Origin: a bacterium
GTDB taxonomy: Bacteria > UBA9089 > CG2-30-40-21 > SBAY01
Reading direction: 5' to 3'
DNA length: 5,121 bases
Assembly (NCBI GenBank): GCA_040757115.1
Contig: JBFLYA010000174.1
Location: 1-5,121, forward strand
In this document: positions 1 to 5,100 of the stretch, in pieces
Layout of the letters: every line of letters starts with the position of its first letter
Position numbering within the stretch: the stretch's first letter is position 1
The notes under the pieces: model-generated
The model's input: only the letters and a program-made list of their open reading frames with translations
Told to the model about the DNA's origin: nothing
The model's database searches: none
Made by a program: the position numbers and the translations under genes

Positions 1-84
1 AATAACTCTAATAGTGAAATCTATGCAGATTTGGTGTCCAAAAGGGATTTCCTCCAAAGAGCAAAATGCAAAACTCGTTTATAG
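1..84 (+). CDS. Possible 3' tail of an unidentified gene entering from the left edge
   Basis: Reading frame 1 of the plus strand is open from the window edge to a TAG at 82-84, giving 27 residues that include EIYADLVSKRDFLQRAK. The composition (charged, helix-like) looks protein-like. The last few codons run into the tandem repeat that begins at 77, as if the repeat had been placed at the gene end. If real, this gene would converge on the flagellar cluster. I do not recognise the family. An open frame of 27 codons can occur by chance, and the opposite strand is also open here, so support is weak. Confidence 0.2.
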   Translation, partial: NNSNSEIYADLVSKRDFLQRAKCKTRL

Positions 85-180
85 TTTATGGTTTATAGTG
101 TATAGTTTATAGTGTATAGTTTATAGTGTATAGTTTATAGTCCTTCAACTATAAACTATCAACTATAAACTATCAACTAT
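77..180. repeat. 14-bp tandem repeat in two inverted arms (7-bp sub-period)
   Basis: The left arm has a degenerate unit at 77-90, exact copies of gtttatagtgtata at 91-104, 105-118 and 119-132, and a partial unit at 133-140. After a 6-base spacer, the right arm carries aactataaactatc at 147-160 and 161-174 plus a partial copy at 175-180. The right arm is nearly the reverse complement of the left, so the block can fold as a long AT-rich hairpin. Each 14-mer is two near-identical heptamers (gtttata/gtgtata and aactata/aactatc). The two arms differ consistently inside the unit (tagtgtat against tagttgat), so they were probably amplified separately. No function can be assigned. Confidence 0.9.
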
Positions 181-201
181 CTTTGCCAAAGTTCAGTAAA
201 A

Positions 202-315
202 TTATCTCTTTCCTTTCAGCGTTAAAATACTTGAAGCAAAGATATTACCAAATTCCTCCAACTCTTTGAGAAACCCTGCTACTTCCTCTTTGAAATTTGA
301 TTTGTAATTTTGCAT
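202..315 (-). CDS. Doubtful small open frame, possibly a gene fragment
   Basis: A 37-codon frame starts at an ATG whose complement lies at 313-315 and ends with TAA at 202-204. The product ends in FLKELEEFGNIFASSILT followed by LKGKR, which reads like a real amphipathic, charged protein end. There is no Shine-Dalgarno sequence upstream. The start codon lies right next to the gatattt tandem repeat, so the first codons may be repeat sequence rather than gene. It could be the decayed 3' end of a gene whose 5' part was lost or replaced by repeats. I do not recognise the family. It lies on the same strand as the flagellar genes, 286 bp beyond flgJ. Confidence 0.2.
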   Translation of the reverse strand: MQNYKSNFKEEVAGFLKELEEFGNIFASSILTLKGKR

Positions 316-318
316 TTT

Positions 319-360
319 GATATTTGATATTTAATATTTGATATTTGATATTTGATATTT
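319..360. repeat. Heptanucleotide tandem repeat, six gatattt units
   Basis: Six consecutive 7-base units fill 319-360. Five are exactly gatattt and the third (333-339) is aatattt. The tract is pure AT apart from one G per unit and has no coding sense. Just outside it, ttttgcatttt (308-318) is the exact reverse complement of aaaatgcaaaa at 63-73, so the whole stretch 63-318, including the 14-bp repeat, is bracketed by an 11-bp inverted pair. Confidence 0.92.
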
Positions 361-455
361 ATTTGTTGTCTCCCTCAAATCCTATTTTGCAGAACCCTAT
401 ACACTATTTTAACCTTTATGCTAGATTAAGACACCACCTAAATTTCCAAACTTTT

Positions 456-474
456 AAAAAATCACAGTTTGTGA
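456..474 (-). terminator. Weak intrinsic terminator candidate beyond flgJ
   Basis: Read on the minus strand, tcaca-aac-tgtga (474 down to 462) forms a 5-bp stem with a 3-base loop and is followed at once by six T (461-456). This is the order of an intrinsic terminator, and it lies on the downstream side of the flagellar genes. The stem is short and AT-rich, so it would be weak on its own. The larger palindrome at 496-570 lies between it and flgJ and could add to 3'-end formation. Confidence 0.3.
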
Positions 475-495
475 ACTTTTAAAGTATAACTTCAT

Positions 496-570
496 TGGGA
501 CGCAGATTAACGCAGATTTACAGGATTTTATATTTTAATATCCTGATAATCTGAGTAAATCTGCGTCCCA
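496..570. repeat. 75-bp imperfect palindrome 25 bp beyond the flgJ stop
   Basis: Two 31-base arms, 496-526 and 540-570, are reverse complements at 27 of 31 positions and are separated by a 13-base AT loop. Each arm carries two tandem cgcagatt-like words about ten bases apart, and the outer ends are tgggacgcagatt. On the minus-strand transcript it would form a long hairpin directly after flgJ. No T-run follows, so it is not a canonical intrinsic terminator; protection of the mRNA 3' end is possible. Its form suggests a member of a dispersed palindromic repeat family, which the window alone cannot prove. Confidence 0.85.
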
Positions 571-600
571 TTAACTTGAATCTTATTAAGCAAATTGCGT

Positions 601-951
601 TCACAAATATTTACTTAATTGGTCATAAATTTGCTTGGATAAACCAAATTGGTCTGATTTAGCCATTAATTTTGCATATTCATCATATAACATATCTTCA
701 AAAACCTCTTCTGAAAAACCGGCATGAAAAAGGCTGGTTTTGTGAATAGATTTACGCATCTCTTTTAGTAATTGATTGATAAAAATAGACTCCATCTCAT
801 AACTTACTTCTTTTAATCTTGCCTTTGCCTTTTCTTTATCCTGAGTATTTTTAAGGGCAGTGGCAAAATCATTTGCTTGATTAGTCTTATTGATAAATTT
901 ATAATCAGGAAGATTATTATTTAATAATTGTAGTGGTAATATATTAGGCAT
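601..951 (-). CDS. flgJ: Flagellar rod-binding protein FlgJ, single-domain form
   Basis: The 116-residue product matches the FlgJ N-terminal (rod-binding) domain. Residues about 48-112 hold the family pattern: EMESIFINQLLKEMRKS, then SLFHAGFSEEVFEDMLYDEY, then AKSDQFGLSKQIYDQL. The first 45 residues are a polar, poorly conserved leader with no signal peptide, consistent with export by the flagellar type III system. In this family the domain acts in the periplasm as a rod scaffold or cap. Enteric FlgJ is about 313 residues because a C-terminal muramidase is fused; here the protein stops after the rod domain, so peptidoglycan cleavage must come from another enzyme. The ATG at 949-951 has AAGGAG (complement 957-962) five bases upstream. 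It is last in the cluster, 45 bp after flgI. Confidence 0.93.
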   Translation of the reverse strand: MPNILPLQLLNNNLPDYKFINKTNQANDFATALKNTQDKEKAKARLKEVSYEMESIFINQLLKEMRKSIHKTSLFHAGFSEEVFEDMLYDEYAKLMAKSDQFGLSKQIYDQLSKYL

Positions 952-967
952 TTTTACTCCTTAATCT

Positions 968-991
968 ACTCCACCACCTCGAAGGTGGAGT
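968..991 (-). promoter_or_regulatory. Hairpin in the flgI-flgJ spacer next to the flgJ ribosome binding site
   Basis: actccacc (968-975) and ggtggagt (984-991) form a perfect 8-bp stem with an 8-base loop. An alternative 6-bp stem, ccacct (974-979) with aggtgg (983-988) and a 3-base loop, uses overlapping bases, so two folds compete. On the transcript the hairpin ends five bases before the flgJ Shine-Dalgarno sequence (complement 956-962) and follows the flgI stop by five bases. It could tune flgJ translation or mark an mRNA processing site. No T-run follows, so it is not a terminator. Confidence 0.45.
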
Positions 992-996
992 TACTT

Positions 997-2028
997 TTAC
1001 ATAATGATAATTTCCGCGTGTAAAGCACCAGCAGATTTAATAGCTTGAAGTATGGCAATTAAATCCTCTGGCGAGGCCCCAATTGAATTTAAGGCTGAAA
1101 CGACATCTTCGATAGTCACCGTTGGTGAAAATAGAATTACATTTTCTTCTTTTGCTTCTTTTGATTCAGTGGCAGTGCGACTTTTTACGACAACACTTAT
1201 ATTTCCATGTGCGACAGCCACTTGTGAAATGCGAATATCTTTGCCCATCACGATTGTTCCAGTTCGCTCGTTCACAATTACTTTAGATTGCATATCCGGA
1301 GTTAAGGTTAAACCTTCTAATCCAGATATAAATTCAACTATCCTTTCTTTATAGTTTTCGGGTATTTTGACCAGGACTAAAGATGGGTCTAATGCTTTAG
1401 CGGTATTTGGGGTAAATTTAGTATTAATTGCGGTTGCAATTCTAAAGGCAGTCGTAAAATCACTTTCCTTAAGCACTAAAGAGACAGTATTTTCTTTGAC
1501 AATCGGGCAGGTAACATCTTTTTCGATAATTGCTCCTTGCGAAATCTGGGCGACAGTAAGATGCTTTCTACCAGTGGGTTTGCCCCCAATTAAAATAGGT
1601 CCTTGAGCTACGGCATAAACCGCCCCATCTGGACCTAATAATGGTGTCTGAAGTAAAACGCCGCCTGCTAAACTTTCCGCATTACCTAAGGTTGCTACGA
1701 CTATATCCACTTTATCTCCTGCTCTGGCAAATGAAGGTAATTGAGCTGTCACAATGACAGCCGCCACATTTTTTACCTCCATTTTCTCTTTATCCACCGA
1801 AATCCCTAATCGAGTCAGCATATTCACAATGGATTGAGCGGTAAAAAAAGTTCCTTTATCATCTCCGGTCCCGTTTAATCCTACAACCAGGCCATATCCC
1901 ATTAATTGGTTAGGTCTTACCCCTTCTATTCGGCATAAATCTTTTACCCTGACAACCGTTTCCTGGGCATAAACTACGACACTTATAAAGATAAATATAA
2001 AAATGATAAGTCTTCGTAAGACAACCAC
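997..2028 (-). CDS. flgI: Flagellar P-ring protein FlgI
   Basis: FlgI is exported to the periplasm and polymerises with FlgA help into the P-ring, the bushing around the rod in the peptidoglycan layer. From the GTG at 2026-2028 the product is 343 residues (E. coli FlgI is 365). Residues 1-21 are a signal peptide: two arginines, a hydrophobic IIFIFIFISVVV core and a VYA cleavage site before QE. The mature N-terminus carries the family signature RVKDLCRIEGVRPNQLMGYG followed by LVVGLNGTGDDKG. Further typical segments are LPSFARAGDKVDIVV, PLLGPDGAVYAVAQGP and VNERTGTIVMG, and the end LHAEIIIM fits the family. I chose GTG because AAGGAGG (complement 2038-2044) lies nine bases before it. The ATG at 2037 directly abuts that site, and still earlier starts lie in repeat DNA. 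The 295-bp spacer from flgH is filled by a repeat element. Confidence 0.95.
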   Translation of the reverse strand: MVVLRRLIIFIFIFISVVVYAQETVVRVKDLCRIEGVRPNQLMGYGLVVGLNGTGDDKGTFFTAQSIVNMLTRLGISVDKEKMEVKNVAAVIVTAQLPSFARAGDKVDIVVATLGNAESLAGGVLLQTPLLGPDGAVYAVAQGPILIGGKPTGRKHLTVAQISQGAIIEKDVTCPIVKENTVSLVLKESDFTTAFRIATAINTKFTPNTAKALDPSLVLVKIPENYKERIVEFISGLEGLTLTPDMQSKVIVNERTGTIVMGKDIRISQVAVAHGNISVVVKSRTATESKEAKEENVILFSPTVTIEDVVSALNSIGASPEDLIAILQAIKSAGALHAEIIIM

Positions 2029-2037
2029 GCTTGCCAT

Positions 2038-2044
2038 CCTCCTT
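2038..2044 (-). promoter_or_regulatory. flgI Shine-Dalgarno site that decides the start
   Basis: The minus strand reads AAGGAGG followed directly by ATGGCAAGC and then GTG. An in-frame ATG with zero spacing cannot be served by this site, whereas the GTG nine bases downstream has ideal spacing and leaves a clean signal peptide. The start at 2028 is therefore preferred over 2037. The site lies 11 bp inside the boundary of the repeat element at 2055-2300, so the element has not disrupted it. Confidence 0.7.
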
Positions 2045-2054
2045 ATCTGGTAAT

Positions 2055-2300
2055 TGGGTAAGCGTTCAGCCACAGAGGCATAGAGTTCACAGAGAATTAA
2101 GGAAATTAGCCACAAATGGATACGAATTAACCTCTGACATCCCATAAATGTAGTGCGAACCTTTAAGTTCGCCTTTTGGCTTGCCAGAAGCGAAGCTAAC
2201 GCCTCGCACTACAAATCTTTTTGTATTTATGTTCATTCCTGGTTATATATTCCCTCTGTGTTCTCTGTGACTCTGTGGCTATATCCTGAACGGTTACCCA
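2055..2300. repeat. 246-bp mosaic element with inverted ends filling the flgH-flgI spacer
   Basis: The outer ends tgggtaagcgttcag (2055-2069) and ctgaacggttaccca (2286-2300) are inverted copies with one mismatch in 15. Just inside, gccacagag (2069-2077) pairs with ctctgtggc (2271-2279), and cacagagaa (2088-2096) pairs with ttctctgtg (2261-2269). Small offsets between the pairs show that the arms have drifted. The left arm continues with a gccacaaatggatacgaatt module (2109-2128). The centre holds a separate three-hairpin element (2149-2213). It encodes nothing; no transposase is present. The layout resembles a non-autonomous miniature element or a nest of palindromic repeats. A nine-T tract follows at 2301-2309. 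Confidence 0.75.
2149..2213. repeat. Compact three-hairpin palindromic element nested inside the larger one
   Basis: The ends tgtagtgcga (2149-2158) and tcgcactaca (2204-2213) are perfect 10-bp inverted repeats. Between and overlapping them are three abutting hairpins of 18 bases each: gcgaac/gttcgc (2155-2172), cttttggc/gccagaag (2173-2190) and gcgaagc/gcctcgc (2190-2207). The second and third each contain one position that pairs only as a G-U wobble on one strand. The fold is like a small cloverleaf, but there is no anticodon arm or CCA end, so it is not a tRNA. It is more GC-rich than its surroundings, which suggests separate origin. Confidence 0.7.
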
Positions 2301-2323
2301 TTTTTTTTTACTTCAATACGACA

Positions 2324-2950
2324 TTAAAATAAAACATTAACTATTTTCGTCAATACCCTGGTGATAACTCCTCGTTTTTCCTTATCTGACAGGCTGGTTC
2401 CACCTTTATATTTAATTGAGGCATCTAAAATATAGGTTGAGAGAATAGAATTATCTGCCTCAATATCTTCTGGTCTAATTACTCCCGACACGGCTAATAT
2501 TTGTTCTTCGTTATTAATAAGTAATTTTTTACTTCCCTCTATGGCTAAATTTCCATTAGGTAGAACATTTACAACTTGAGCCGTCAGATTTGCCTTTAAA
2601 ATGCCAGAGCGACTTGTATCGGCATCGCCTTTATATTTACTTTTTCCTTTGGCGCCAAAGTAAGGTATAAAAGATAACAGATTCTTTTTACCCTTTTCCA
2701 CAGTTGTTGGACCGCCAGAAAGTTCGGCATCTTTAGATTTTTTAGTTGAGCTCTTCTGCATCGCTGAAGATGACTCAACTACAAGAACTGTGATTATATC
2801 TCCTATTTTTTTCGCCTTATGGTCAACATATAAACTTTCCTGGCTACTTTTTGCCCAGAGTGATTCTGCCTCAGTTTCATAAGCCCTAATCCAGGAAAAA
2901 ATACCAATAAAGAGAATAAGAATGACATAAAATTTATCTTTTATTTTCAT
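2324..2950 (-). CDS. flgH: Flagellar L-ring protein FlgH, without a lipobox cysteine
   Basis: FlgH forms the L-ring, the outer-membrane bushing of the flagellar rod. The 208-residue product has an N-terminal hydrophobic signal (residues 5-20, about VILILFIGIFSW) with likely cleavage after IRA at 23. Family motifs follow in order: SLW at 30-32, KAKKIGDIITVLVVES at 45-60, a polar linker, GILKANLTAQVVNVLPNGNL at 116-135, IEGSKKLLINNEEQ, SGVIRPEDIEADN at 155-167, then STYILDASIKYKG. The C-terminus reaches the end expected for the family. Enteric FlgH is a lipoprotein, but this protein has no cysteine at all, so it cannot be lipidated in the usual way. The ATG at 2948-2950 is preceded by AAGGAGG (complement 2960-2966) at nine bases. 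It follows flgA by 58 bp. Confidence 0.95.
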   Translation of the reverse strand: MKIKDKFYVILILFIGIFSWIRAYETEAESLWAKSSQESLYVDHKAKKIGDIITVLVVESSSAMQKSSTKKSKDAELSGGPTTVEKGKKNLLSFIPYFGAKGKSKYKGDADTSRSGILKANLTAQVVNVLPNGNLAIEGSKKLLINNEEQILAVSGVIRPEDIEADNSILSTYILDASIKYKGGTSLSDKEKRGVITRVLTKIVNVLF

Positions 2951-2970
2951 TGAATTAAACCTCCTTATTT

Positions 2971-2998
2971 TTGGTAATTGGTAACTGGTGAATGGTAA
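2971..2998. repeat. Degenerate heptanucleotide repeat, four ttggtaa-like units
   Basis: Four consecutive 7-base units, ttggtaa, ttggtaa, ctggtga and atggtaa, occupy half of the 58-bp flgA-flgH spacer. They stop four bases before the flgH Shine-Dalgarno site. Each unit keeps the tggt core (exactly tggtaa in three of four). The tract is upstream of flgH on the transcript, so changes in copy number would alter the spacer but not a reading frame. Confidence 0.7.
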
Positions 2999-3008
2999 TT
3001 ACTTAGCA

Positions 3009-3944
3009 CTACCTCGCCACAACTGTTCTGCTATCCTCAACAATACTGTTAATTATCTTATCCGAATCCACATTTTTTACTTGAATTTCATCTCCTAATC
3101 TTCCATCTTCCTTTGCTATTCCTTTTGCCTGGACGATAAGTGCTCCAATTTCTTTTTTTATCATAACCACATCTCCTCGTTTAATTAAAGGAGGAATTTC
3201 GATCAAATTATAAGTTAATATTCCTCCTTGTGTCAGCGGGCTTTTCAATCTTTTTCCAATGACATCTTCTATCGGAGCAGGATTAATGTAAGTTATCTCT
3301 CTTTCCTGGATTTCTATGTCCACTGGCGTTAAAATATGATGTCGTGGCAATGGTTTAGCCGCTATCACAACATTTGTAAAGCGATGAATTTTGAACCCCA
3401 ATCTAATCGTTTTATATTTTGTCCCATTTACCTTGATGGTCACTGGAAGATATACCTGATTTTTTAACATTGGGGTATTTTCAATCTCATATTCTACCTT
3501 TCCAGCAGGTAAAATAACATTTTTCCGAATGTTGAATGATTCTATTGCTATTCGAGCAGTCGTATTAAGATTAGTCAGGATATACTCTTGAGCTATTTTT
3601 GTTATCTCTTCAACATCCAATTTTTGAGAAGAAGTTGTTATTTCTATCTTTGTCGCTCCAATGAGATTAAAATCTTCCTCTTTAATCTTTGCTTGCAAAA
3701 TTTTTAACTTAACATACTCCTGAGTAATATATCTTTTTCCAGCAGGCAAAGGTGCCTGACCAATATAGATGTTATCTACAGATGTATTGCTTAAGTTAGC
3801 AATGTCCTTTAAAAATATCTCCTTACCTGTCAGGCAAACATTTTCTTTCAATTCAATCGTAGTTAAGGCAGGCGAGATACTGGAAAACAAAAAGACAAAT
3901 AGCCCGGTAAAAAAGAATATCTTCAATAACTTATTAATTATCAT
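3009..3944 (-). CDS. flgA: Flagellar P-ring assembly chaperone FlgA
   Basis: FlgA is a periplasmic chaperone needed for FlgI to assemble into the P-ring. The 311-residue product starts with a signal peptide (KLLKIFFFTGLFVFLF core, likely cleavage after SPA at residue 26). Residues about 27-190 form a poorly conserved N-terminal part with a GQAPLPAGKRYIT segment. The SAF-like domain begins near 191 (VVIAAKPLPRHHILTPVDIE) and includes IEDVIGKRLKSPLTQGGIL. The C-terminal beta domain follows (KRGDVVMI, then GIAKEDGRLGDEIQVKNVDS). Enteric FlgA is about 219 residues; longer forms like this one occur in other phyla. The ATG at 3942-3944 has AGGAGA (complement 3951-3956) six bases upstream. Its place between flgG and flgHI fits its role. 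Confidence 0.93.
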   Translation of the reverse strand: MIINKLLKIFFFTGLFVFLFSSISPALTTIELKENVCLTGKEIFLKDIANLSNTSVDNIYIGQAPLPAGKRYITQEYVKLKILQAKIKEEDFNLIGATKIEITTSSQKLDVEEITKIAQEYILTNLNTTARIAIESFNIRKNVILPAGKVEYEIENTPMLKNQVYLPVTIKVNGTKYKTIRLGFKIHRFTNVVIAAKPLPRHHILTPVDIEIQEREITYINPAPIEDVIGKRLKSPLTQGGILTYNLIEIPPLIKRGDVVMIKKEIGALIVQAKGIAKEDGRLGDEIQVKNVDSDKIINSIVEDSRTVVAR

Positions 3945-3955
3945 TTAACTTCTCC

Positions 3956-4017
3956 TGAAAATAGGAAGTAGAGAGTAGAGAGAAAATCCTTCCTCCACCT
4001 GTTTTTTCCTATTTTCA
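3956..4017. repeat. 12-bp inverted repeat ending at the flgA ribosome binding site, with a 7-bp repeat inside
   Basis: tgaaaataggaa (3956-3967) and ttcctattttca (4006-4017) are perfect 12-bp inverted copies 38 bases apart. The stem ends exactly where the flgA Shine-Dalgarno complement (3951-3956) begins, so folding of the mRNA could affect flgA translation. Inside the loop, agtagag occurs twice in tandem (3967-3973 and 3974-3980) plus two bases of a third unit, another 7-base period. Confidence 0.65.
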
Positions 4018-4028
4018 TTCTTCTGTTG

Positions 4029-4043
4029 TGAACCCACGGTTCA
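4029..4043. repeat. Short GC-richer hairpin in the flgG-flgA spacer
   Basis: tgaacc (4029-4034) and ggttca (4038-4043) form a perfect 6-bp stem around a 3-base cac loop. It sits 82 bp beyond the flgG stop on the transcript. No T-run follows on the minus strand, so it is not an intrinsic terminator. It may be a fragment of a dispersed repeat. Confidence 0.4.
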
Positions 4044-4062
4044 TGAGCGTTCTTCTGAAAAT

Positions 4063-4116
4063 CGGGGTTTGGGGATTCTTTTATTCCCGAATCCCGAATC
4101 CTCAATCCCGAATCCC
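4063..4116. repeat. Heptanucleotide tandem repeat (cccgaat) with an inverted partner arm
   Basis: Units cccgaat (4086-4092), cccgaat (4093-4099), cctcaat (4100-4106), cccgaat (4107-4113) and a partial ccc (4114-4116) run in tandem. They end nine bases beyond the flgG stop codon. On the other side of a short AT loop, cggggtttggggattc (4063-4078) is an imperfect reverse complement of two units, so the tract can fold back. This is the same arrangement as the 14-bp repeat at 77-180: heptamers facing inverted heptamers. Confidence 0.8.
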
Positions 4117-4125
4117 TTTATTCTT

Positions 4126-4917
4126 TTATCTCTTCAACCCACCGACGATGCCCAGCATTGCATCTCCAGTTTGAATTGCTTTTGAATTAAGTTCATAAGC
4201 CCGCTGGGCGATAATCATATTGACCATCTCATCAACTATATTTACATTTGATAATTCTAAGAAGTTTTGCTCCAATCTACCAAACCCTTCCCTTCCGGGA
4301 GTACCGGTAATAGGGTCACCACTTGCGGCACTATCTTTAAATACATTCTTACCAATAGGATTTAGTCCCGCTGGACTGGCAAATCTAACTAATTGAATTG
4401 TACCTACTTCCTGAGGTGTTTTTGTTTCATTTCCGATAATGACTGAAACAGTCCCATCTTCAGTAATGGTAATTTGGGTAGTTCCAGGCGGGATAACTAT
4501 TTCTGGTTGTAAAATATGTCCATTAGAAGTAACTAATTTACCCTCCTGGTCCATTTTAAAAGAACCATCTCGCGTATAACCTGTTGACCCATCCGGTAGA
4601 AGTAACTGAAAGAATCCTTCTCCTTCTATAGCTATATCCAGAGGATTTTGGGTCTCTTGCAAATTCCCTAAGGAATGAATTTTTTGAGTTCCCGCAATAG
4701 CTACTCCATGCCCAACATGAATACCTGTTGGTAAGACACTTCCTGTAGTTATTGGTGTGCCTGGTGATTTTAATACTTCATAGATTAAGTCTTCAAAATC
4801 TACTCGTGACTTCTTAAATCCAGCAGTATTAACATTAGCCAGATTATTGGCAATAGTGTCGAGATTAAATTGTTGTCCAGCCATACCTGTGGCCGCTGTC
4901 CATAATGAACGCATCAT
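4126..4917 (-). CDS. flgG: Flagellar basal-body distal rod protein FlgG
   Basis: FlgG builds the distal rod, the drive shaft that passes through the P- and L-rings. The 263-residue product matches E. coli FlgG (260) over its whole length. The N-terminal rod domain contains SLWTAATGMAGQQ and the hallmark IANNLANVNTAGFK (about residues 23-36). YEVLKSPGTPITTGSVLP corresponds to the FlgG-specific 18-residue stretch that separates it from hook protein FlgE. Central motifs include GEGFFQLLLPDGSTGYTRDG. The C-terminal domain ends with ELSNVNIVDEMVNMIIAQRA and NSKAIQTGDAML. I start at the first of two tandem ATGs (4915-4917) because GAGGAGGT lies eight bases upstream; the second ATG would give 262 residues. 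The cluster probably continues upstream, for example with flgF, beyond the window edge. Confidence 0.97.
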   Translation of the reverse strand: MMRSLWTAATGMAGQQFNLDTIANNLANVNTAGFKKSRVDFEDLIYEVLKSPGTPITTGSVLPTGIHVGHGVAIAGTQKIHSLGNLQETQNPLDIAIEGEGFFQLLLPDGSTGYTRDGSFKMDQEGKLVTSNGHILQPEIVIPPGTTQITITEDGTVSVIIGNETKTPQEVGTIQLVRFASPAGLNPIGKNVFKDSAASGDPITGTPGREGFGRLEQNFLELSNVNIVDEMVNMIIAQRAYELNSKAIQTGDAMLGIVGGLKR

Positions 4918-4925
4918 TTTAATAT

Positions 4926-4933
4926 ACCTCCTC
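4926..4933 (-). promoter_or_regulatory. flgG Shine-Dalgarno site fixing the tandem ATG start
   Basis: The minus strand reads GAGGAGGT, eight bases before the first of two adjacent ATG codons and eleven before the second. This fixes the start at 4917 (or 4914) and rules out the in-frame ATG at 4960-4962, which would add 15 residues unlike any FlgG and would begin within the neighbouring repeat. Confidence 0.8.
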
Positions 4934-4950
4934 GTATTTAATTTTAGATT

Positions 4951-5079
4951 GTAACTGTTCACCGCACAGACACAGAGACGCAGAGAAAAAAATTAAGTAA
5001 CTATTCAGCCTCAGATGGACACGGATGAAACACGGAAAATTCGTAATCCGTATCCGTTTTCCGTGTCCGTAATTAGGCT
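4951..5079. repeat. Second copy of the cacagag-type mosaic element, with a ggacacgga palindrome
   Basis: gtaactgttcaccgcacaga (4951-4970), then cacagagacgcagag (4971-4985), parallels the left half of the 2055-2300 element (gggtaagcgttca, then gccacagag and cacagagaa). After an A-rich joint it continues with agcctcagatggacacgga (5007-5025), which parallels gccacaaatggatacgaa at 2109-2126. Here that module forms an inverted repeat: agcct (5007-5011) and ggacacgga (5017-5025) pair with tccgtgtcc (5060-5068) and aggct (5075-5079). The same modules in the same order and orientation at both places indicate a dispersed family. It fills the region upstream of flgG. Confidence 0.7.
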
Positions 5080-5100
5080 CAAGGTTTTTCCTCCTCTTGC

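Noticed and set aside
1-70. Minus-strand frame reading LEEIPFGHQICIDF and running off the left edge
   Set aside because: It has no start codon after the upstream stop and its apparent GGAGG site leads only to a short TTG frame ending in TAG.
77-180. CRISPR array
   Set aside because: The 14-base units are directly adjacent with no unique spacers, and the second half is inverted; no cas gene is present.
1052-1606. Open frames on the plus strand (1052-1354 and 1367-1606) within flgI
   Set aside because: They lie antisense to well-conserved FlgI codons, have no fitting ribosome binding sites and no recognisable motifs, so they are shadows.
2029-2145. N-terminal extension of flgI to an ATG at 2145
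   Set aside because: The extra 39 codons run through the cacagag repeat element, do not resemble FlgI, and would bury the signal peptide inside the protein.
2149-2213. tRNA gene, because of the cloverleaf-like folding
   Set aside because: There is no T-loop consensus, anticodon arm geometry or CCA end, and the first and last hairpins share bases with the closing stem.
2301-2309. Nine-T run as an intrinsic terminator
   Set aside because: On the coding (minus) strand it is an A-run lying before the stem of the repeat element, so the order is wrong for a terminator of flgH; no plus-strand gene ends here.
2596-2778. Minus-strand open frame inside flgH
   Set aside because: It is a different frame of the same strand within clear FlgH coding sequence, with no independent support.
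4918-4962. N-terminal extension of flgG to the ATG at 4960-4962
   Set aside because: A strong Shine-Dalgarno site sits inside the extension just before the tandem ATG that matches the normal FlgG start.
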